DNA from: Strigamia acuminata
Lineage: Eukaryota; Arthropoda; Chilopoda; Geophilomorpha; Linotaeniidae
NCBI GenBank assembly: GCA_949358305.1
Contig: OX442321.1
Coordinates: 620,001 to 684,000, forward strand
Direction: 5' to 3'
Length of the DNA: 64,000 bases
Shown: piece after piece, positions 14,126-28,500 of the stretch
Layout of the letters: each line of letters opens with the position of its first letter
How positions within the stretch are numbered: position 1 is the stretch's first letter
The notes under the pieces: generated by a model
What the model saw: only the letters and a program-made list of their open reading frames with translations
Databases searched by the model: none
What the model was told of the DNA's origin: nothing
Position numbers and translations under genes: made by a program

Positions 14126-17100
14126 TATGGAAATAAATGAAAGTGGGACTGCGAAAGTTTTGTTTTTCAAACTTGATCGTGTTCCTTCTTCCGTACGAGT
14201 GGTAATTTCAAAAATATTGGATCATAGAGAAAACAAAAATTTTACTCTGAATTAAACACCAACATGTATCCAATTGATACGCATCACGAGTCAGATTTAA
14301 TGAAAAGCTTCAATTCAAAATTTTAAATGTAATAATAATTTTTTTTGGAAAAAACAAAAAAAAAACCATGATTATCCATTTGTTAATGCACCAATATAGA
14401 GATACTGGGGATATCAACATTCAATCCTGGCAACGGCGCTGTTGACGCTCGATTTGGTATTTTTAGGAGAGCGCAGCAGATTGAGTGGAAATGCTATTTA
14501 CTTTGATGGATTATTTGAAAACGAGCCCTAAATGGGCAACAGCTACTTATTTTGCCTTTTAAATCACATTTGAGGGAATCCGGCTTCATGTTTGAGGTCA
14601 TCGATAGGTGCCAGGAAGTAGGAATTTCATTTCTTATTTATTGTTAGTCCATAATGGAACGCTGTAAGTCAAAAGTTGGGGAGAAAGTCAACCCTTGAAA
14701 AGTGATGATAAACATGAAACGGCAAAAAAAAAAAGTGATTCATTCATTCATGCACATTTCCTATTAGTGGGCGGTGTAGACTCGTGGAATTTATTTGCAA
14801 ACTTGCATAAGCTGGCAGTGAAAATAATTATTTGGAGAAGAAGGCTGAATGGAGAGGAGGAAAATAAATAAAAAGGGAGAAAAGTAATCATATGATTGGT
14901 GTTTGTGCAATGGCAATCTTTATCTAGTGACCTGCACTCGAAATTGATCATAAATTGTTGGAGCCAATCTCTTTTCATTGTACACAAATCAACTAGAAAC
15001 GGTTTCCACACTGTTTATGTCTAAATAAAAGAGTGGTTCAATGAGGTTCAAGTGCTGACCAATGTTTATAGCTACTCATTGCATCCAATGTGGATTAGAT
15101 TCAATTGACAATTGCAGTCAAAACGACATTTCCAGCTCAAGTGTCATTTGTTAGTGTTGTGGCAAATTGAGAATTGAGAAAAACAGGCCTAAAGCTGGCC
15201 AAAGTGTTATACCTTGTTTACACCAATATTCATCCGGATTACGTTGTGTTCGCACCAAAAAGTTGATTCAATCAAACAAAACCGGGTTTTAGTAGCGACA
15301 GGTTTTAGGAACACCTCGCTACAACAGCTGCCAACATGATTTGAATTTGTTATTATTTTATTTTAAATATAGTAGGTGCATTCAAAAACTCTAAAACGTA
15401 TGCAAACCTCGTTTCGTGTTTGTACATGACGTCATTCCCATTGAATAACATGTTATTCAATGGGAATGACGTCACGTACAAATTCTAAAATCTAAATGTA
15501 CAAATACATGAAACAGTTTTTGGATTTTGTTATCGAATTTTGCTACAGACTTGTGCCTGCACAGTCTGTTTCCAATCCAGATCCAATTGCCGAGTTGTGG
15601 GAACTCGATTAGCGAACGGAGTTGTTGGGCACACGGATCTAGATCCGTGAACCGAGATCAGTGTTCACACCGATCGTGGATCTATATTCGCAGCTTCGGA
15701 TCCAAAACCTCGGTGTAAACAAGGTATTAGGTGTGGCAACTTCCTCCTTGTCAAATCCGTTGCTTGGGTAATTGCACAAGTCTGTCTGTATCCATTAAGA
15801 TCTAATCGCTAATTTGCATTGTTATCTGACAACACGTAACAACCAATTGTTAGTTGTTGTTAGTAAAAGCTGAAAAGCTTGTGTGTGGGAGGTAAGTAGC
15901 TCAGCAGTCAGCACCTGGGTCTGATGGGAAGAAATGTCTTGTGGACTTCATCCAAAGACAATCTCAAGATTGTTTGTGATTATTTTGGGAGGCATTCGTG
16001 TTTGAGATTTCCAGGAACTTTGACACTGTTCCACACTGAAAACCACATCTTTATTTACCACTAGTGGAGGCTTAGTTGTCAGCAGTGATGTCACGCTGAT
16101 TGGGCAATGTGATATTTGCTTCTGATTTTCAGTAGGCGCTTTCATAAGCTCATTTAGACTAAACAGCATTTTAAACAACGTATTTAAACTGTTTATTAGA
16201 CGGCTTGTCTCGATACAACTTCAATGAATGCCGGCTGATTTAGTCGTTGATATTACCACTGCTAATGCTAATATCTTGCTCAAGAGTCTGAGTCGTTTCT
16301 TTTTTCCAACCAGAATTTGAGGCAGGAATTAGACCATCGTTTGATCGAAAGATTTATGGTTTTAGTTAATTGTTGGTCAATTTAAAAGTGCCATTAATGT
16401 CATTAAAATCACTTTATGAATTATCAAAGAAGCGCATGAGATTGATGTTTTTATATTAAAAGTTTTTCTAGTGTTTCGAGAGTCTGGTTCAAGACTGCAA
16501 AAATTATCACTATACTTCGTTCCGGTATAATGTTGTCCCATTTCCAGCCTTATCACTGGTGTAGTGGCACAAAAAAGTAGTTCAAAACACCAGAATTGTA
16601 ATCGAACTCCAGACATTGTGATTGATTACCAACACAAAGGTGATGCTTTGACACGGGCGAAAGTTAGGCGTAATTCGGCTCAGAAATAGGAAAACGTTAC
16701 ACCGGAACGGAGTATAGTAAAGTTGGATTCCCACTTGGAAGTAAAGTAAGAAAACGTAAACTAAACTCAGATAAAGTATTTGTATTGTACGATTGCAGGG
16801 GCAAAATCGCTGAAGATCATTCTGATTATCAGGATAATTTTTCGCCAATGGTCGAGAACCTACAAGTGGTATTATCAGGATAATTTTTTTGTTGAGAGAT
16901 CTGATTGGCTGCTTTTGGTCTATTACCAGGCCTCCAATTTGTCTTTGAATGCCAAGGGATATTTTCCGGGTAATTCCAAGTTGATTGGACTATTTTTGGA
17001 TTATCCTGTACTGTGATTGGTTCTCTGAACAGTCGAGGGAAATAATCATTGACGCATCGTTTGAGTGGTTGGTTTCTTTAGTTACGTCTTCCCAAGCTGA

Positions 17101-20100
17101 AAAAAATAAGCCAAAATCAGTTTAAGTTATTGTTGTGAAGACCAGGTATAAAACGATTTACGACTTTGAATGCTTGCAAATTTATTTCCTTTCATAAACA
17201 ACTTTTTCTTCTTCCTGCGGCTGTAAACTTTTGTAGTCTTCAGTGAGTCTTCACTGGCATGAAGGAAGTATCACGCGAAGAATAACTGGACATAATTTGA
17301 ATAATAACAGTGGAAACTCGTGCGTTTGAGCCGTCCTTGACTTGTTTATCATTTGCTTGGTGACAGCCAGTTATCATACCTGTTCTTGCATTTAGCTGGT
17401 TGAATAAATACTATCACAAGATGGCATAAACATCGAAACATCCTTTGCGTCCCCATCTGCCACATCGATTAATGGGGTGCAACAAGTCCGAAAGAAGTTA
17501 CTCCAAAGCTAAAGATTGACTAAGTCTTGGCAGCTCTTGGGGGCCCTGACCTGTTACAAACGTGGGGCCTGCATGAATAAAATCCACAAAGCCAAGATTT
17601 AGGCAAGTGCGTTGAGCTTGTAACTCATAATTATAAGGAACAATTGGCAACCGCAAACTCACTAATATTTTTGTGTGAGGCGTTGTGTTATTCACAAAAT
17701 AACGCAACACAGGCGTTATTTCGCAACAACGCTGAACAACGCGGCAACGCCAAAAAAAGTGATACCGCGCTATTGCTGCGTTATTGCATTGTTCGGCGTT
17801 GTCGCGTTAATTCGGCAATAATATGTTGCGTTATTGACAAAAAAAAATAACGTTGGGCGTTATTTTGGCAATGCGCACACACACCTAGTTAGGGTCTCTA
17901 AAGTTCCGAAGTTGTTAATATAACTCGTTCGCACTAGAGTGTTTGGCTAGCTTAACTTTGGAGAAATGTGGCTTGACGTGTGTGTCGCCATCTTGGAATG
18001 TGTAATATTTGTTCTAAACAGAAATTGCAATTTTTAAGAGGTAAAAACGGGTGTGGTTCTCCTCCCCTTTCCTTTCTCCGCCTCGAGGGCCCTGTCATCA
18101 TCGCGCCGAGACACGGGATCGAGTTAAAACTAATTAATGGAGGCCGGGAGAAATAAAGTGCCAAGTGCGTTAGTTTTTCAAAGTTGACAATAAAGCATCT
18201 CGTAAAAATGCGATAATTCGTATGCTGAAGATGTGAGGAAAGTCCAAGCGCGTTTTTTCGCCTCGTTTTCCTCGTCCGAATCAAATGTGGAGAGAAAAAA
18301 GAAATTAAAAAAAATGAAAACATGTAGAAGCTTTTATGAAGAGGGAAAAAAAATGAAAAGATATGAAATTTCATTCCTCTCACACCTAAGTTGTGAGCTA
18401 CACCTGGACACGATAAGAAGATGAGTCGAGTCTTCCCCACCCTTGCTCACTACTTTTCTTAGCGCCACACCCAAGTGTCACGTGATCTGATTAAACCTGG
18501 GTGGGATTGGAAAGTTCTTGGAGAGTTTTTAAATTTTTATTTATTTTTTGTGTTAATTGAATGGATTATTTATTCGCGTGTGCCAAACGGGTGTTTTTGG
18601 TGATTGGCCTCCAACTGGAACGTGCAATTGATTTTAAATGTTGCTTTTTTTAATTTTTTAATTTTATTTAATCCTAGCGGTACCAAGCCGAAAATTTTTT
18701 TCCAAAAATGAGTGAAAATGATTTTATTCTTCGAGTATTTCATGTTTACGAAGAAATTTTAGCAATTCTGTATTTGTCAAAAGAGAGCGACAAAAATAAT
18801 TGACATTGTATTCAAAAGTAGCGAGTAAACGAAGGAATTTTGTGGAAAAAAATTTTTTTATTGTTTGTTATGATGTTAAATGAAAATACATGAAATTTCA
18901 GAATAAAAATCCTGATAGTTATCGAGAAAAAAAATAAAAACACTTTCGGAGGGTTTAATTTTATTTTTGCGATTTGGAATATAAGTTTGCTTAATTGATG
19001 GAGGGTAATTATTGGGGTTGTGTAAATTTAGGTTTGGAATCGATTTCGTTTGCTTTTGGATTAATTGGTTGTGGTTAATTGGTGGGAATTTGTTTTGGGT
19101 GAAATTAGTCGATGTTTTGAGTCGATAATTTATTTTTATCGATTTTTGTGCATTGAGCAATTGAGTTTTCCCTCGATTGACTGGTCATTTGGTCATTTAG
19201 TGCCGGTCTGTAATAAAAAGACGGGATTAGCAGAAGGAGGGGAAGAACCTCGTCGAGTGACAAGAGCATATATTGGAGATGACATATCGTGGGTGGATCT
19301 TGGTTCTGCCCGTAGCATCAAATGAACACGATTGAGACTAGTTAGTAATGGCATTTCAATGGACCCCAGCCCCTCCATTGTCCGCACGCCCCTTTACTCT
19401 CGCAGGTTGACAAAACACGCGTTTCCACATTATTTTCCTCACTTAAAATAGAAAAAAGGCGCGAAAAATGTGAGACGATTTATTTATATATTTTTTTTAT
19501 TTATTTCCTTCCCATTTTATTTTGAGGCCGAGCGTTGGGTTTCGTCTCTCAAATGAATTCCACTCCCTTTTATCAACGACCCTAGGTGTAGAATTGCCAA
19601 ACATGAGGTTTACAAATTGACAATAAGTAAGCTTAGTGGACTTTATTCAGCCTCAACCTGAAAATAGGCCTAAGCGTATGCCACTGCCGAGCGGTGAATT
19701 GTCGCCATCTCGAATTACAGAGACGAGAATAAAGAGAATAAAATGAGAAATTGTGTCGAGTAAAAATGTGGGTTAGTTAATTCAGTTGGGGTTTGGTCGA
19801 GTAATTTTGAGTTTAGGTCAATATTAGCAGAAAGGGTGGGGTAGGACGGGGTGTGTGTCGTGATATTCATCGAGGCGGGATGCGAGGGGCGAGCGGAGCG
19901 GAGGGAGAGTGGAGAGTGGAGCATGTAATGGATGCACGCACAAAGGACAAATAAGTGAGTCTTCATCGCTCTTCATCCCATCTTCTCCTCCCCCAATCTC
20001 ATTTGGCCGTAAAATATGAATTTTGTTGACCCACACGTGCAATTAGGGATGAGGAGATGGTTTTTACTTTTCCTTCTAATAAATTAATCTGGCTCTTTAG

Positions 20101-23100
20101 CTTGATGCTGTTTGCCCATCTTTTTTGGCACCAATTTGAAAATGGAAAACAAACACAACGATAATAGCTGGCTGCATTCGAAATTCAATTTAGTCTGCTT
20201 TAAAAGTTGGTTAAAGCTTGTTCACATGATAAATAGTTGAAAATATATAAAAAAAATATTTGAAAAAATATTGAAAAAAATTTGAAAAAAATTTGAAATT
20301 TTTTAAAAAATATTTGGAAAATATTTGGAAAAAATTTGAAATTTTTTAAAAAATATTTGGAAAAAATTTGGAATTTTTTAAAAAATATTTGGAAAAAATT
20401 TGGAATTTTTTAAAAAATATTTGGAAAATATTTGGAAAAAATTTGAAATTTTTTAAAAAATATTTGGAAAAAATTTGGAAAAAATTTGAAATTTTTTAAA
20501 AAATATTTGGTAAATATTTGGAAAAAATTTGAAATTTTTTTAAAAATGTTTTGAAATGTTTGAAAAATCTTTGAATTTCAAATTGGCTGCCATTTTTCAA
20601 GTTTGACATCGATGTTGGAAATTGACAATTTCGTTTGTTCGTTGAGACACAATTGCAGTCGCAGTGAAAACGTCACCATAAAACAGGAAAACAAAACACG
20701 CAAGTGCTGCCATTGTAGTTTGACTTGGGAACGTCCCAAGGATGTGCAATTTGCGGCTAAACAACGCCAACAACACACCGCACTCCCATAAATCACCGTA
20801 AAAACGCGCAGATTTCTAAATCTTGTCAATGAATGCGCTTGATTGTCCGCGACAAGCGAGAAATAACCATTAGTTGTTTGGTTTGTCAAGTCTGGAATTG
20901 ACGTAACATGTAAATGAAAGAGTTTATGTCCTCCGCGTACATTTCCAGGCCGTAAAAACGAGGATAAAATGCATAAAATGGCTGCCGCCGCGGTGCTAGA
21001 CTCTCATTTTGTTGCCCAACCGCTCGCGTTTACAAGTTTACATGTTTACATGCAATCAAACTGCGCAAACCTGTTTGAAACCATTCGACGCCATTTGCAA
21101 TTTCCCCAATCGCAGTCTGCGCGTGATTAACGAGCAAACTAGACCCTGTATCACTCCCAGATAATAAATTTTTTTGATTTTGAGATTTTTTTTTTTTATT
21201 TCGGATTTTTCGAGCGAAAAGTGTAAAATGGTGTCGAGATTAATTATCTTTTGAACATTTCAAGGTCGTTGCAAGTCTCGTTACAAAACGAGTCGAGAAC
21301 TAAATTGCTCTTGTGTCTTTTCTCAGTGGGTGGCATCGTCCTCCCTCCACCCGGGAGAAAAAGAGAAAAGAAAAAACGGAAAAAAAAGATTTAAAAAAAT
21401 GGCGGATTGAAACCAGGTGTCGAATAGCAGGTGAGAGGGTGGGTGGAGGTGGATGAGAGCAAATCTGCCAACAACAACGTTATTGATTAGTCTTAGGACA
21501 ACATTGGCTTTAAATCCTAAACGCATTCATCCGTTAAATGGACGAGCATGAATTTGTAAAGCGAAGGATTTTTGTGCGAAGGATTTAGGCAAATCGTTTC
21601 TTTTTTCGTTCTTTGTCAGTGGGAGTTTGATGGGATGGGAACCTCGATGGGAACCCTGAGGTTCCCCCGGGTTCCCTGGGTGGGCGAGGAGGAATGAAAT
21701 GGCTGAGGAAAGGATTTGCTGAGGGATTTGTTCTTTCGTTTGATGCAGTTGCTTGAATGTGCAGGTTTTACGAGATACTTAAATTCGTACTTCTTTTTTT
21801 TGTGTTATTATTATGGCTGGTAATTGTAGTAAAATGAGTTGAAATTTGAATGAGTCACGAGATGCGATTAATTTGAACGTTCTGGACCGATTTTTTTCAA
21901 TGTTGGGAAAAAAATTGAATTGGATAATTTCGAGAATTAAAAATTTTGATAAATTGAAAAAATTCAAAAGAATACGAAAATTTCGAATATTTTTATCGTA
22001 AATCGCAAAAAAATTTGCAATTTGTAATTTGGAAATTTGGAAAAAATCATAAAATTCAAAATAATTCGAAAATTTCGAATATTTTTATATCACAACAAAA
22101 TTTGCAATTTGTAAATTTGAAATACAAAATTGAAATTTTGAAAAAATCAAAAAATTCAAAAGAATTCGAAAATTTCGAATATTTTTAAATCACAACAAAA
22201 TTTGCAATTTGTAAATTTGAAATACAAAATTGAAATTTTGAAAAAATTCAAAAGAATTCGAAAATTTCGAATATTTTTACCGTAAATCGCAAAAAAAATT
22301 GCAATTTGTAAATTTGAAATTTTGAAAAAATCATAAAACTCAAAATAATTCGAAAATTTCGAATATTTTTAAATCGCAAAAAAATTTTCAATTTGTAAAT
22401 TTGAAATTTTGAAAAAATCATAAAATTCAAAATAATTCGAAAATTTCGAATATTTTTAAATCAAACAAAATTTGCAATTTGTAAATTTGAAATAAAAATT
22501 TGAAATTTTGAACAAATCAAAAAAATTTCTAAATAATTCGAAAAAAAATTGAAATTTTGAAATTTTTAAGGGAAAAATAAAAATTTCGAAATTTGAAATT
22601 CGTAGAGAAAAAAAAATTGCGAGATCGAGGGGGAAAAAAAATGTGGTGAGAGGTTAGTAATGGATGGAATTCGTTTTTGGTTTTTGTTGATGGTGGTGTG
22701 TGGGGGTGTTGGAGGGGACTGGCCTCAAGGTCAAGGTAAACCTGTCACTAAAAAGATTCTTAGCTCGGCCTGGCATTGTCTCAACCTAAACATCCCAAAG
22801 AACAATTTCCCAACCATTTCTCTCTCTCCCCCCGCCATAATTGTTTGCCCAAAAATGATTGATTGATCATCCACCACATTTCTAATTCAAAATTTAATTT
22901 ACATCCCAACACCCGTGCGCCGAATACAAATCAACGCTCCACCTAACACCAGTTGCAAAATTAATTTCAAAAAAAAAAAAATATTTTTTTAAAATTTTTA
23001 AAAATTTTAAAAAAAAATTTAAAAAAATTTTTTTGTTAAATTCGGTGACATTTGATTCGGGCGTACAGGATACGTGCGATTTGCTGGCATTTAGTGGTTG

Positions 23101-25481
23101 AGTGCCGGGCACAGGATGTGCGAGGAACCCACTTCTTGGTTGGCTGATAATGGATTTGATGTATAGAGTAAATAGAAACAGGTGTTGTACATCAAACATG
23201 GCTCGTATTTTTGAGCGAATAAAACGAAAGAACAATTTGAATAGATTGCATTAGATTGCTCGTAATTGAAGGTTATTTCGCCATTGTCGATTGGGCGGAT
23301 TTAATTTAACGAGCACGAGGAAACAACACACCCGGAATTTGTGCTTTTGCAACAACGCAGAAAAGAAAATCGGAAATTGAAATAAAAAATAAATAAAAAT
23401 AAAAAAGTTGAAAATTTCTATATTTGTTTTTCCTACTCGGCCGTAAAAGGTCAATAGAAAATAGTTGGTGGCATGGCACTCAAGTGCGTTCAACTCGCTT
23501 TGAATTTAATTGATTATGAAACACAAGGGGGAAGAAAGAAAAATCAGAAATTAAAAAAAAAAAAAATATATTTAAAAATAAAATTATTTTTATTTCCCAA
23601 CGTCTGTTTATTTTTAAATGAGTGTCGGAATTTCCAAGCGTTGGTCGAGTTATTTTTAAATGTCGAAAAAAGAAAAAATTAAACCTGAGTTTTGTTCCGC
23701 GCAAAAAAACGATGAATAATGCGCGGAATAATTTCTCTGAGTCTCGTTTGCCAAACCCGAGATGTAAATAAATTAAAATAAAAAATAAAAAAAAAATTTA
23801 AAATAAAAAATTTTTTTTTTATATTTTTTTTTTATGTTTCGACTTTCGAGGTGTATTTTTAATGAAAATGATGGGCAGTTGTAGAAAGGTGTTAGAAAAA
23901 GTGTGTTGTGCAAATGAGTTTGGCCGGGACGTGACTGGGAAGAGTTTGCGAGTTTTTGCTGCTCGGCCGTGAGTTTTTCTTGTTTATGTTGGCTTTTCTT
24001 TCCCTACAGGGGCCCAGCGCCATCCATCAAACGTTGGAGGCCCCTGCGAGCGTCTGCCTGTTGCGCCTCCTCACCCGCGTCTCACTTTTCCTATTCTTCG
24101 TCAAAACCTTTTTGGCGCCTTAACGACCGCGTCTCGCTCTTGATTTAGGTTCAAACGTAAATTGTTGAACGGAGAATAGATCCTTGTTTATTTTAAACAT
24201 GCGAAAAAAATAAAAATAAACAAATGGTGGAAAAAAAATTATGGAGATAATAAAAAGCGCCCTCTTTTTTACATTTTCCGTTTTTTTTTTGTTTTTTTTT
24301 TCTATTTTTTTTTTTTTTTTTTTTTTTTGGAGGTGAGCGTCATCTATGTCGGGGTTTTTGTACTTTACGCTTGGAATCCGAATTTTGCATTTTAATTATG
24401 CGTCATCACATCGTTTAAACCGATTAGAGTGATTGATTAAACAAAAAAATCTACTTTTATTTCTTAAAAGTAAATCTCTAAGCTTTTAAAAATGGCGGCC
24501 GTGGGTTTGGAAATGATGAGGTTTGCTAATGGAGACCGATTTTCACGGAAAATAAATCGATTAAGACGTTTTTTCGGCAAAATAAACCGATTTTTTCATA
24601 GAACTGTTGATTTTCGCCTAGAAATGATCTATTTTCGCCTAAAATTAGTCGGATTTTGGCTTAAAAAGACCGATTTTGCTTAAAAATAGACCGATTTTGC
24701 TTAAAAATAGACCGATTTTGCCTAAAAATAGACTTTTTTTGTCCAAAATAGACCGATTTTTGTCTAAAATTGATGGAATTTGACCTAAATGGACCGATTT
24801 TGCTTAAAAATAGACCGATTTTGTCTAAAATAGACCAATTTTGTCTAAAATAGTCCAATTTTTGTCTAAAATTGATGGAATTTGACTAAAATATACCGAT
24901 TTTTGTCTGAAATTAATGAAATTTGACCAAATTATGGCAAATGTGGAATAAAAATGTTCGTTTCTTCGAACAATTAGTGTTGGGTAATAGTGAGTTGAAT
25001 GTTGACACGTTGTTTGTTTGGCTTGGGTGGTCGAATCCATTGCTCAGCGAAATGAATAGAAAATTTGCAACAATATTTAGTTAGTGTTTTATGTGGTCAG
25101 TATTTGAATGCAGCCCCTTGTAAATCCCAAATCCGGGACTGACTGGGTGTTAAGTCTGCGCTGTCAGTCAGAGCCTATCAGGATGGAGGCTGATTAATTA
25201 TCGCGATTACACTAGGGGGAGTTGAGGGGTTCTTTTGGGATTGGCAAAAAGGGGGACAGGCTTAAAGGATGCTGACACGGGGGAGGGTAGGCATTGAAAT
25301 TTGTCTCCTCCCTTCTTCATACAGCCACCCAGCGGGAGTACAAAGTCCCCAACTAAAGCTTTTAGACCCAAGAGTATCTCACACCCCCCCAACATTTTTT
25401 CCTTCTTTTTTACACGAAATCGATTTCAAAAAAATTCGAAAATTCAAAAAAATCGATTTTAATTTTTTTAGAAAAAATTTT

Positions 25482-25520
<39 letters not shown>

Positions 25521-28500
25521 GATTTTTTTATCGATTAAAAAATCGATTTTTTTGTATTCGATTTTCAAATGAATTTTTGTTTGTGAGGAAAGATAGTAAT
25601 TTGAGATTTTGGAAGCTGAAGGGGGCAAATTTACCCCCTTTGATATCCGGAATGAAATGACACGACACGGCACGACACGAAATGAAATTCCTGATGGTTT
25701 TCGTAATTCGTACGATGATGATGAAGAATTAGACGAGCGGAGAGGAGAGTGAGCGGGAGAGTAGGAGGAAGCCATTGGCCCCGAGCAGTCCTGCCGCTGC
25801 CGACCTAAGTTATTTTAGCAAATCAGGTCTTGAGTGGTCGGCCATTATAATTACACGAGTTGTTGTAGTCTTTTTCTCTCGCATTCTCCCATTCTCTCGC
25901 TCTTTCTCTCGTTCTCTCGCCGAGGAATTTTATGCCCTCGGTCTCGTGTTGATGACTCGCAAATGAATATTTTCGACTAGCGCCAGACCGGTACTTTGCG
26001 TTGTTGTCGAGTATCGGTCTGTCGCTAGTTGGTCGATGACGAATTCGTGAAATTTCAACGAAAATCGATTTTTTTAAGTGATTTTTAAGCGTTAATCGCT
26101 TACTTTGTTCGAAAATTGCTCTTAAAAGCGGTTATAATTTATGCCATTAGGGCGAAATCGAATTAACATTTTATTTTCGAAATCGATTTATCGTAATCGA
26201 TAATGTAGATTTACATAAAAAAAAATAAAAACAAAGAAAATTGAAAGGGGGAGATAGGACGCCCTGAACGAGTGAAAATAATCGAATTTAAAACGAAACT
26301 GGCGAGCTTAAGTAGGTCAGTTTGTTTGCGCTCTAAAACGGCCATCTTGTTTCCCAAAGTAAAGACTGAGCAGACCAGACCACCTTAACTCGATATTTAC
26401 GATCTTGGACACACCCACCGACATCAAGGTTCTTTCCTTCCCCCTTTTCCCGTCTCTACCCCATTTTAAAACCAAAAAAAACAAAATAAATAAATAAAAA
26501 CACAAAATAAAAAAAAAAAATCAGACGACCACGGAGATCGAACGATCGCGCTGCCGCACCAACTCGATCGTCGGCCGCCTGAAAACGCGACAAAGTCCGT
26601 CGGAAAAGAAAAAAATTTATAAAATTTTTTTAAAATAAATTCGGAGTGAAATTTCGTCACTAGGGGTTTGTGTTCGTATTTATTTAAATGTTAAACGGGC
26701 GCGAGAGAAAATAGAACGAAGTGATGTTTATTGTTGTGTTTAAAAGTTTTGTGGGCACAAACTCAGGTTGGCAAATTGCCCCTGGCTGCAACCATTTTCA
26801 AGGAGCCATTTGGACGGGTGAGGGGAGGCAAACCCTTGTGCGAAGGGGCAAAGAAGGGTCGGAGCAGTCCTGTCCATCACAAGTGGGTGGAGATGCGGTA
26901 ATGGACTCTTCCTTGCTTTGTTAGCACCAACGTCAACTTGTCAGATTAACACTTGATTATTAAACACGAAACAAAAAAAAAATTAAATTGCTTTTTTGCG
27001 TGTCTGGATTAAATTAAAGGGCCAAGCTGCGCGGAAAACAACGTCTTGGGCCTTAATTTCCGTTTTAATCGCGTCTTATCGTCGTTTTTCGAGTTATTTC
27101 GAGTTATTTTTCGTTTTGGTTTGGGGGTGATTAAAAAGTAATTGTGTTTAGTATAATGTCGTGTGTGGGGGTTTTCTCGAATTTAATTACGTTTCGGGTA
27201 ATTGAATTAATTAGCAGTTTATAAATTTCTTAACGTATTTGGAGAATTTCATCCGGGAATGCGACGGGACGATGGCATCTAGTGAGCTCACTTTGAACTA
27301 ATCCCCGTGACTAAAGGCAGTGAATTTCGAGGTGGATTAATTATTTAATTTTCATTTGCATTTGGAAAAGTGCTGATGCTGGCTGGGCGTCCGAATCGAC
27401 CAATCGTGCACGTGTTTGACTTAATGATAACTTGTCCGGATTGAAGACGAACAGCTGCGGGTTCGGGCGCCATTTTTTGCACCAATTATTACACGGGCAA
27501 CATGTCGTCGTTGACTCGTTGGCGACTCGCGAGCAACAGCTGCTTAGTGCTTCGTCTGCCTAAATTTATGCGCATTCGATGCTACAATGCTGGAATAGGG
27601 ATTAAGGGATTCTTGGGATTCCAACAGGTCTGGAATTTCTTCTCGTGGAGCTGACGCGAAAAATCTATCGACGATTTTTCAGCTTGAGAGAATTTTTAGT
27701 GTCGGCTCAAATTGAAAGTTCAATTTTTTTTATATTTTTATTTATATTTTTATTTTTTTTTATTTTCTGGAAATGGTGGAAATTCGTGAAAAATGGACTG
27801 GATGTTGAAATTTCGGTTAGGGGGCTGCAAAGGGTTGTGGAAATTCCAATTTAGTCGAACTATTCAACAGTGCCTCAAAGCGATGCACTGTGAATTGCAA
27901 AAGTTGGCAAAGTTTGTTATCGAAGCGAAGGAATTTTGCAGTCGGGATATTTTCCCCCCCTTTGGGGTATTTTTACAATTATTTAAACCCGACCTCGGGT
28001 GAAATATTTGCAAAAGAAAAATGACAATTATTTTCTTAATAAAAATGCGGACTAATTACAAACGGGTGACATCTTGTCCCGGGATGAGACGCGCAAGAGA
28101 TACGTTGCGTCAACATCGAGCTTCGGCCATTGCAATTCTCGGGCCGGCGTATAATGTCGCTATCGACGACGACGCGAGCGAAATCGATGGAAAGAGCAGC
28201 TTTAAAAGTTAATTTCTGCATTTCCATTGCGTCAAGTGCGTGGAGTTTTCCCTGGCAAATTGTAAACAGAAATGTAATTGAAAGACGCCATTGCAGCTCG
28301 TAATTTGTTTGTCAATTGTTGTAATTGGAGGCTTCGTGCTGGGTAGGAAAATGTATTTCTTCCACCTGGTGATGAAATTTGCCACTGCGAGGGGTATTGA
28401 AGAGGTGAAGGAGGGATTTGTTAAGAAGATTTTTATTGTAGTGTGTCACACCTGAGTTGTGAATGGGCAAAGAAATGGGCCGAAACTAATAGGTGAATGG

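Noticed and set aside
17952-18440. 162-codon open frame on the minus strand
   Set aside because: Phe/Ser/Arg-rich reading of T-rich intron sequence; no family resemblance or codon signal.
20236-22530. Regularly spaced repeats that could be mistaken for a CRISPR array
   Set aside because: Units are head-to-tail minisatellite copies without unique spacers, in an animal intron.
26520-26582. tRNA-like word gttcgatctccg on the minus strand with GC-rich flanks
   Set aside because: No acceptor stem or D-arm at proper spacing could be paired, so no cloverleaf.
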